Source of the DNA: Dolomedes plantarius
Taxonomy: Eukaryota; Arthropoda; Arachnida; Araneae; Dolomedidae
Length of the DNA stretch: 64,000 nt
NCBI GenBank assembly: GCA_907164885.2
Contig: OU015498.1
Span: forward strand, 93,136,233 to 93,200,232
Direction: 5' to 3'
Positions within the stretch are counted from its first letter, which is position 1; each line of letters opens with the position of its first letter. Shown piece by piece: positions 56,630 through 64,000 of this stretch. Position numbers and translations under genes: made by a program. The notes under the pieces are model-generated. The model was not told the DNA's origin and searched no databases. It was given only the letters and a program-made list of their open reading frames with translations.

Positions 56630-56865
56630 ATATATTTGATAAAAAGAACACTATCATTACAATTTAAACTAAAACTAATATTATTCATAAAATATATTGT
56701 TTCTTTATCAAAGCTTGAAAATTTGTAAAAAATGGGAACATAACATGACTTGAAATAATTTTATCATAAAAGATGAAAGTGCAGCTGTAGGCCTGCAATA
56801 TCCTACTTTACAAAATTATGCATGTAAAAGGTAATTGCCAACCGGGCCATTGTGCCCCAAAATTA

Positions 56866-57235
56866 TTGGTGTGTGGTAGCCGGTTGGCAAAGGTGTTGAG
56901 GCAGTGATCTGATGATTGCGGGTTCGATTCCGAATGCTGACAAAAATCCACTGCCATGTTCACTGATGGTGGCCAGGGCACTTAAAATAGGGCGTGGCTG
57001 CAATGTCCTCCAAGTTCTCAAATTTACCTCTGGAGGTGCGGGGTCAAGTGTTCCGGTCTCGTCACTTGACTCGGTTCAAAATTACGGGACCGATGTTCTT
57101 CGAGGTCAAATCAGACTTCAGTCCTAGTGGTACCTCACCTTAAAGTGAAGCTGCTTACTGCCATTTGCCGAGGACCTAGGTCCTTTGGACTAGGTGTAGG
57201 CTTTCCTACTCCAAGGGGATTGGAAACAACAACAA
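56866..57235 (+). repeat. tRNA-derived SINE (family B)
   Basis: A-box-like TAGCCGGTTGGCAAAGG, then B box GGGTTCGATTCC about 45 bases on, a non-tRNA body with TTCGAGGTCAAATCAGACTT, and an AACAACAACAAAA tail. The frame at 56912-57127 is a shadow. Confidence 0.75.
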
Positions 57236-57660
57236 AATTATACTCAGAATAAACGAAATATTATTTGTAATTAGGACAGTAATATGTTACATGTAATTTG
57301 CAAACATGCTTCTTGCAGTTGGAACACAACAAATTTGTCTTCCTGTCATTTTTTGATGAACGAAATTTATATCTTGCACTTTTCACTACACTAACGTCTG
57401 TTACAGATGGTCCTGGAAGTCCTGAATCTTGGTCTGGCCCTTGAATCCACTTCATTACATTGAGTGATTCTAGATTTTTGGACATAATTTACTGGAAAGC
57501 TATGTGAGGTCTAAAAGTAGCATTCCAAGTCCCTCCAGAAATAATCTCAATGTAATTAGCTTGTTTGCATTCTAGCTTGTATCAACCGAAACCCATAGAA
57601 CAAACACAGTATAAGCAAATGCATCAAGTAAATTATAGAATACAATCATTGGCCAGCAGT
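57236..57660 (-). pseudogene. piggyBac transposase C-terminal remnant
   Basis: From 57655 down the minus strand encodes WPMIVFYNLLDAFAYTVFVL, then a TAG, then NANKLITLRLFLEGLG, another stop, and in a shifted frame (57261-57485) a Cys-rich end CSNCKKHVCKLHVTYYCPNY. This is the typical C-terminal order of PGBD/piggyBac proteins. Two stops and a frameshift make it dead. It differs clearly from the intact protein at 50138. Confidence 0.7.
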
Positions 57661-57705
57661 TGCTTTACCTTTTACATGTATAAGTGTTTATAAGTTGGTC
57701 TAGAG

Positions 57706-58291
57706 CAGGGATTCCTAATGGGGTCTAGGTGGACCCCTTGGGGGGGGGGGGGTCGATGGAAGTTTAAAAAGGGTCTATAGTATTCCAGGGGTCTATTGGG
57801 GGTCGATAAATTTTTCTGTTTTAAAATTTAATTTAATTTTTTAGTAATGTAATTATTAGATAATAATATCCATTTTAATATGTATAAATACAGATTTGCG
57901 TTGGGCAGAGTGATCGACACATCTAAAGTTGAATGTCATGACACTTTTGTATATGTGTCTTAATGCTGCTGTCGGCTTTTATTTGTGCACCAACACTAGG
58001 CAGAACTGGGGGAAATCTACTGGACCTTAAGTGGGGAGATCACTTTAAAACCTTCAAAAAACTCATTTTTTGATTTTATGATTTAATTTTAAAGGATGGA
58101 ATGTAAGGAATCTTTTTAAAAAAATGAAGTCAATACTACAATTAGAACCGGTTTTATGGCCAAATGTATAAAGTTAATAGTAAAGTAATTATGTTGTATG
58201 CTGTATATTATAGAGAAAAATGTGAGGGGGTCAATGAAGAAAATCATTGCTTTAAAAGGGGTTGATGGAGAAAAAAGGTTGGGAACCCCTG
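57706..58291. mobile_element. hAT MITE (586 bp) with perfect TSD GTCTAGAG
   Basis: Ends CAGGGATTCCTAATGGGGTC and, reversed, CAGGGGTTCCCAACCTTTTT. The 8-bp duplication GTCTAGAG is exact at 57698-57705 and 58292-58299, the same sequence as the TSD of copy A at 39618. Contains G-runs (57739-57752) and no gene. Confidence 0.9.
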
Positions 58292-58621
58292 GTCTAGAGT
58301 ATCCACCACTTCATTAGTGCTGCTGTAATCTAATATTAGTTGGGTTTTTTTTTTCTGCTCTGGAACTTATCTCTTTGTCAGAATGTAGTGTATTCATAAG
58401 TACCACATTTTTATTCTTTTTTTGGAACGTAGTTCAATACTGTTATATCTTCTGTGAAGTAAAAAGATGAACTTCTTTGTTAGTCATTTGTTGGGGTAGC
58501 TCTTTTTTCTTTTTTGTACTGTACCAAGTATTGTCAATTTGCACCTTAGACTAAATGTCCGAAAATTGTGTGATGTAAAGAAATTATCACAAGTAAGGTT
58601 GTTCCCCCTAATTTTATGATT

Positions 58622-58810
58622 TGGTTTGGTTTGGAGCACTAGGGTCAACTTTTTGCCACACGAGGGCTAATTAGACTGGGACCTATAGTTTAAAGCCAAT
58701 TCCGAACAGCTACAAACATCTATGCCAACAGTGTGACTCGAACCCACAGGGTCTGAATGGAATGCCAGCACTCTAACCATTCAGTCATCACCTGGCATCA
58801 CGTGAGCAGC
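58622..58810 (-). repeat. tRNA-derived SINE (family C), copy 1
   Basis: On the minus strand TGAATGGTTAGAGTGCTGG (A box) and GTGGGTTCGAGTCACAC (B box) are at tRNA-like spacing, followed by TAGATGTTTGTAGCTGTTC. A second copy lies at 61494-61660. Confidence 0.75.
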
Positions 58811-58839
58811 AGGTAGCACATTTTCGTACAGTTTATTTT

Positions 58840-60535
58840 TCAAAATTATGTTTACAAAAGCACCTGCCTGACAATGAGTCTGCATGTCTCGGGTCGCACA
58901 TAAAAGCTTGATGGGTTGCATGTGGCCTGTAGTTTGAGTATCCTGGATCTAGAGAGAGAAAACTGTCTGTTTAAATATCTTTATGTAAAGTAACAAAACA
59001 TCCATGTTGTTTAATCCGTTCCCTGTCCAGTAGACTTTATTATTTTCATACTAATATCAGACTTTATGACTAGTTTTTATTTATGAAAAGCATTGCAATA
59101 GTCATCATCTTTTAGGACTGTTTATACCCTGTAAGTTAGAAACATTTCAAAACAGACTATTTTTAAGTACAGTATTTAACAAATACTTATAGGTGGAAAA
59201 GCATCCATGAATATTAGAAATTTTTTTTTCCTAATGTCCCTGGGGCTGACGACCATAGTAAATGTGTAGTGCACATGCTTTTATGTCCATCTGTCTTGCT
59301 GTTTAATAAAGCATCTTAAATGTGATGCAACTTTATCACCTTAAAAAATGTATTTCAAAATTAAATATATAATTTTTTCCAATTTTATTCATCAAACACT
59401 AAGTTAACAATTTACTAATACCCATAAAAAGCAAATGAACTGATTTATTTTTAAAATTTTTGTTTTAAGGCAAGAGTTAAGAAAATGTTATATAAAATTG
59501 AAATTTTAAAATTTTAATAAATGGTGCTAGTAATATAGTAGATATGGAAAAATATTTTTAAAGTATTAAATAAATTGATTTTCCTCTGTGAATAATTAAT
59601 ACAGCTTATAATTTAAAACATACTTGAAATTATAAATTTTGTTACCAATGAATTTTTTTTTCAAATTCTTTTGTGCTTTATATATCCCAAATCATGGTGC
59701 AATCATATCATATAGCACCATTTTTTTTATGTTCCAAAGTTCGTATTTATGTTAGAAATATTTTTGTACTAAAAGAAACAATCTTTTAGTACTTAGAAGT
59801 GCTTTAAAAAGCTAGTTTGATAGTAAGGTCAATTTCACAGCTTTTTAGGTCAGTTTTAATCTGATTTGTACCTAATGAATGTGCTGTACTTGGAAACAAA
59901 GACTGAACAACAGGGTATCACATGAATTTTGTACAAAACCTTGAATCTCTTTCATCCAGATTGTTTTTAACTATGAATTAAAAGACGAAAATGGATTTGG
60001 AAATTATCAGTTGTGTCTAGAACTCTTCTGAAACCGGGACATTGGATAGGCAAGTTTATTGAGTTAATCCCAACAAAAATATAAGTTTACTAAACATTTT
60101 GCATTTAGTAAACTTATATTTTAGTAAACTTATCTGGGATTTCTACCTAAAATTTTGGTCATTTAGCATTTTAACTGTGTTTTTGTGAACTGTAATTTGT
60201 CAACTCCTTTCCTTACGAAAACAGTTACAGAGTTTTGCAAAGTTTCATTGTTTCATTTGGCCCAAAAATTCTTGAACAATTTCTTCTTCTTCTTTTTTTT
60301 ATTATAATAAATTTCTGTTACTAAATGTATTTTTTACATTTTCACTTGGTCTTTAAAATTAAAATTTTTTGGTGTCCATATCTTAAAGTAAATATACTTA
60401 CAGTTATAGATACAAATATAATTGCTGTATGTTGGGACAGAATTAAATATAAGTTTACATAGAAATTATTATTAAATATAAGCAATTCTGTATTAAAAAA
60501 ATTATATTTTTTACTTAATTTTTTTAATTTAGATC
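58840..60535. other. Intergenic, no gene seen
   Basis: AT-rich. Includes a short hairpin-forming repeat at 60080-60135 (ATAAGTTTACTAAA with its reverse complement, the latter partly duplicated). Confidence 0.45.
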
Positions 60536-60548
60536 TTATTTATGAGGG

Positions 60549-60787
60549 GGTGAAACGCCGTAAGTCCAGGGGGTGAAAGTGGTGTAAGTCCAAAGCATTT
60601 TACTACAAAAAATATAAAAAATTCCACTATAAATTGAACAAATTATAATTCATAATAATTATTATAATATTGCAAATAATAATTATTTGCAATTCCACTA
60701 TAAACTGAACATGGAAATTACATTTTTGCCCACAAATAAAAAAGTTGAAAATGTGACTTGCACCATTTTGCCTTTCACCGCCTCATA
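60549..60787. mobile_element. MITE of about 240 bp with imperfect TIRs
   Basis: Left ATGAGGGGGTGAAACGCCGT and right reversed ATGAGGCGGTGAAAGGCAAA, both followed by an AAGTC block, are inverted repeats of about 30 bp with mismatches. The middle contains a local duplication (CCACTATAAATTGAAC / CCACTATAAACTGAAC). Superfamily not assigned. Confidence 0.5.
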
Positions 60788-61493
60788 GGTTGTACATGGT
60801 CTTGCTTTGATCAACAGGACTCAACATTTTGATAAACAGAAGACATTTGAATATATATTTTTTTCTGTGTCGTTCAATATAAACTAAATACTGCATTTAA
60901 TGAAAGAATTCTTAAGTTCTGGTGTAATTCGTATACTAATGTAGTCTTTGTGGTGCATTATTTATTGAAGTTTTATCCTTTAGGAAACTTGAGCATTATC
61001 CTACTGTTGAAAAAAGGGGTTTATTGATGAATTGTAAAATAAACCTTATTTTTTCACTATTTGAGTAACTAAGAACTCGGTGCATATTTCATAGGCATTA
61101 TTAGTCAGTCTCTTTCATTACTAGGAATATATATAAAATCATAAATTTAAAGTTTTTAGCCATGTCAGAATTTTATGTTATAGTGTTATATCTGCTATGG
61201 TATATCAAGTCTTTATGTGGTATATAAACCTTTTTATTGTACTTAAAACTTCCAGAAAAATTGGACTTGCTTTAAGAGTAATAACTATCTGGAACTTGTG
61301 GAGAGCTGTGTGAAAGTTTCTTAAAATCCAAAATAAAGATTAATTGACTACTAGTTTAACGGTTACTCCTTCGTTCCTGGGAGTATTGGGTGCCTATGGA
61401 GATATGTTGACTTGTCAATATTGAAGTTCATGTCGATAGTCAAATCCAATGCTTTCCAAAATGAAAATAAGTCTGTTTCTGTTAATTGAAATC

Positions 61494-61660
61494 CTGGCGA
61501 TGATTAAATGGCTAGGACGTTGGCATTCGTTCCAGACCCTATGAGTACGAGTCCCACTGCTGGTATGGATGTTTGTAGCCGTTCAGAATCGGATACAGAC
61601 TGAAGGTCCTGGTTTTATAATCTCTTGTATATCGAAAACCGTAGCACCTTCAACCATCCT
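61494..61660 (+). repeat. tRNA-derived SINE (family C), copy 2
   Basis: ATGGCTAGGACGTTGGCATT and a diverged B box GAGTACGAGTCCCAC match copy 1 at 58622-58810 in the opposite orientation, including GATGTTTGTAGCCGTTCAGA downstream. Confidence 0.65.
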
Positions 61661-61721
61661 GTTAATCTGAAACTATTTATCAATTATACACTAAAAAAAA
61701 ATTAAGGATCTTTTCTTTATA

Positions 61722-63232
61722 CACTAGTGTAAGAAATTAAGATAATTTTCAGACTTGGTCGATTATCTCTAGAACTACTGTACCGATTTTAATGAAATTT
61801 GATATGTACAAACATTGATACAATACAAAACAAATAACCATTCAATAATTGTAATACACACGTATGATCGTGCGTAACACTCGTTGGAGTCGTAAGGTAT
61901 GAAACAGCGGTTGCAGAATAAACAAAAAAATGGGTTAATTTTGCAGCAATCGGCTAATTTCAAATTGTAACAGTAAAAAAGAGTAACCACCAACGTTTAT
62001 ATGATGGAATGAGGTGGCGAATTGTGGGGAGGCTAGAAGCAAGCCAATCTCAAGTCCAAATTTGTAGAGAGTTCAATTTAACGCCCAGCGTCGTGTGTAA
62101 CTTATGGAAACAGTTCTAGGATACCGGATCCATCGAGAGAAAGCCTGAGCAAGGTCGTCCAAGAGCCACGACGGCCAAAGAAGATCGCCATTTGTCGATT
62201 ATAGCGAGGCGTAACAGGAGTGCTACAGCTTCTCAGCTCTCTCGTGACTTGTATGCAGCCACAGGAACCCGTGTATCAAGGGTAACTGTTTCAAAAAGAC
62301 TCCATGACAGAGGGTTGTTTGCAAGAAGACCTGCTGTTTGCCGCTCACTTCTACGAATAGGAGAATCCGTTTATCATGGTGCAGAGAGCATAGAGATTGG
62401 AGTATGGATCATTGGGCGACCGATCTCTTCACTGATGAGTCCCGGTTCAGCCTAAACACCGATTCTCGCCGTACGTTCATATGGAGAAAACCAGGGACCC
62501 GCTACCTACCCTCCAATGTCCGCGAAATCGACCATTATGGCGGAGGAGGTTTAGTGGTCTGGGCAGGCATCATGTTGGATGGCCGCACACCTCTCCATGT
62601 CTTTGAAAGAGGTACTGTGACTGGTGTGAAGTATAGGGATGAGGTCTTGGAGCCCTATGTTCGCCTTTTCAGGGGTGCAGTTGGCCCTGAGTTCATTTTA
62701 ATGGACGATAACGCGAGGCCACATAGAGCTCTTCTGGTCGACGAATTTCTAGAGAGTGAGGATATTCGCCGGATGGATTGGCCAGCCAGATCTTCAGACC
62801 TTAACCCTATAGAGCATGTCTGGGACGCTCTGGGGAGGGCAATTGCAACTCGCAACCCCCCTCCGAGAACTATCCAGGGAATGAAAACAGCGTTGCTGAA
62901 CCAGTGGGACCAATTGCCACAGGAAATGATAAACTGCCTTATTTCAAGTATGAAATCACGCTGCGAGACCTGTATATCTGTAAGAGGGGACCATATCCCC
63001 TATAAACCCATCTATTAACCCATTTTTTTTGTTTATTCTGCAACCGCTGTTTCATACCTTCCGACTCCAACGAGTGTTACGCAAGATCATGCGTGTGTAT
63101 TACAATTATTGATTGGTTATTTGTTTTGTATTGTATCAATGTATGTACATATCAAATTTCATTAAAATCGGTACAGTAGTTCTAGAGATAATCGACCAAG
63201 TCTGCAAATTCTCTTAATTTCTTACACCAGTG
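61722..63232 (+). mobile_element. Tc1-like element (1511 bp) with about 215-bp inverted repeats
   Basis: Flanked by TA (61720-61721, 63233-63234). The left arm 61722-61939 and right arm 63015-63232 are inverted copies over about 215 bp, from CACTAGTGTAAGAAATTAAG inwards to CAGAATAAACAAAAAAATGG. Such long TIRs are unusual for Tc1 elements, most of which have short ends. The transposase gene fills the space between the arms. The minus frame at 61775-61993 is within the left arm. Confidence 0.85.
62000..63018 (+). pseudogene. Tc1 DD34E transposase, one stop and one frameshift
   Basis: Begins MRWRIVGRLEASQSQVQICR (HTH), then an in-frame TAG at about 62117 (after NLWKQF). The second HTH lies at 62192-62340 (SATASQLSRDLYAATGTRVS). 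A one-base shift near 62340 moves to the frame 62338-63018 with the catalytic domain: FTDESRF, MDDNARPH and NPIEHVW, with 34 residues between second Asp and Glu. The C-terminus is complete. Only two lesions, so inactivation is fairly recent. Confidence 0.85.
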
Positions 63233-63234
63233 TA

Positions 63235-64000
63235 ATATAAATGTGTAGTTCGCATGGGTTGCTTTTATGTATGTCAGCGCTTGTAATTTGTGAGACTTGC
63301 TGCATTGTATTGACATGGACTATTTTCCGCACACTCATATTAATTAGAATTAAAGTCATCAGATGTAGAAAATATGACTGATATTACTGAATTCTGTGCA
63401 ATATTTAACTTCATATCGGTAGGAAATTGACTTATTTGGTTACTGGAGCATTTTAATGAATGTATGAATTTTCTGAGCGCTCTGCCAAGTTTAAATCTAA
63501 TTTTTTTTTACAAAAATTCCCAAATGTATGGTCAATATCTATAAAATAGCATAAAAAAATAATCTGGGATAAAGTACTTAAATTTTGGGTTGTATAAAAT
63601 AAACAATCACCACAGAAATTTCTGCGTATTTACGAAATGATTTTTTTTTAAAACTGAAAATTGTGATGTAAATTAAATTTTTTTTTCAGTTGAAGCTTTT
63701 TGGGACTGCAATGTCTGTGAATAACGTTAAAAACATTTTGAGAATCATCCCCCCCCCATTTTTAATACGATACTAACACAACAGTAAATTAAATTTAAAT
63801 TAAAAAAATCCAAATGTAGATATGAAAAGCGCGTAATATTCTAGATTTTTACTGTTGAATTTTTTATCGAACACCCAAGCAATTGAATTTTTTTCGCTAT
63901 TTATTTTTATCATTTTTATTTTTTAAAAGACAGCAATTAAAAAATCTTGGACACTTAATCATATACTTCTAGATGCAGATAACTGAATTTATGCATTCGT
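63235..64000. other. Intergenic, no gene seen
   Basis: AT-rich with a C-run near 63750. No gene or repeat assigned up to the window edge. Confidence 0.45.

Larger units (their letters stand above)
56244..57660 (-). mobile_element. Second piggyBac-type element, fragmentary, with later insertions
   Basis: TTAA at 56240-56243 is followed by CCCC and, 40 bases in, a GGGTCAATATGACCC palindrome, resembling a piggyBac end with subterminal palindrome. Transposase remnants lie on the minus strand at 57236-57660. A small MITE (56500-56629) and a SINE (56866-57235) sit within it. The other end was not found. Confidence 0.6.

Overview
The window looks like nuclear DNA of an arthropod, most likely a chelicerate such as a spider. 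It is AT-rich, has genes split by long introns with GT-AG junctions, and is crowded with eukaryotic transposons: BEL/Pao, a LINE, Helitron, Tc1, mariner, Sailor, hAT, piggyBac, Harbinger-type MITEs and tRNA-derived SINEs. I see no prokaryotic operon, CRISPR array, rRNA or standard tRNA gene. The spider assignment is inference from overall character and rests on no diagnostic sequence.

Two host genes can be rebuilt. (1) On the minus strand, 12050-25300, a HMG-box transcription factor gene can be assembled from five exons with matching phases: 25007-25300, 21552-21670, 16774-16807, 14925-15194 and 12050-13983. From the first visible ATG it gives about 879 residues: an N-terminal HMG box with SOX/fungal-MATA features, then a long disordered Ser/Asn/Gln-rich tail. 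(2) On the plus strand, 36988-54550, a complete five-exon gene encodes a 170-residue GET1/WRB protein, the ER receptor subunit for tail-anchored protein insertion.

Region by region: 1-5510 is a BEL/Pao retrotransposon on the minus strand, split in gag by a Helitron at 418-3894 whose TC and CTAG ends and A/T target are visible. 5520-7312 holds more Helitron-type ends. 8638-9113 is a pogo/Tigger-like MITE and 9777-11165 a dead Tc1. The introns of the HMG gene carry two copies of a TTAA-flanked MITE, two copies of a 930-bp TIR element, a 1.1-kb TIR element with a hAT MITE inside it, an internally deleted mariner and two abutting Tc1 elements. 25596-28112 is a decayed hAT with a TSD, 29200-29543 a SINE, 30345-30904 a Tc1 fragment. 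31260-32606 is an intact DD82E (Sailor-type) transposase ORF. 32850-34742 is a dead BED-finger hAT, and 35929-36640 a LINE RNase H fragment split by a TAA-flanked MITE.

Inside GET1, intron 1 has two hAT derivatives and intron 2 a 1-kb TIR element. Intron 4 has a hAT relic that was itself hit by a 3-kb piggyBac with an intact 575-residue transposase. Downstream, 54551-64000 is intergenic: a dead piggyBac, SINEs, MITEs, and a Tc1-type element with terminal inverted repeats of about 215 bp.

The genes do not form a common pathway. The window reads as two ordinary host genes inflated by layered transposition. Several insertions are precise enough (TSDs, or comparison with an unoccupied copy) to order the events.
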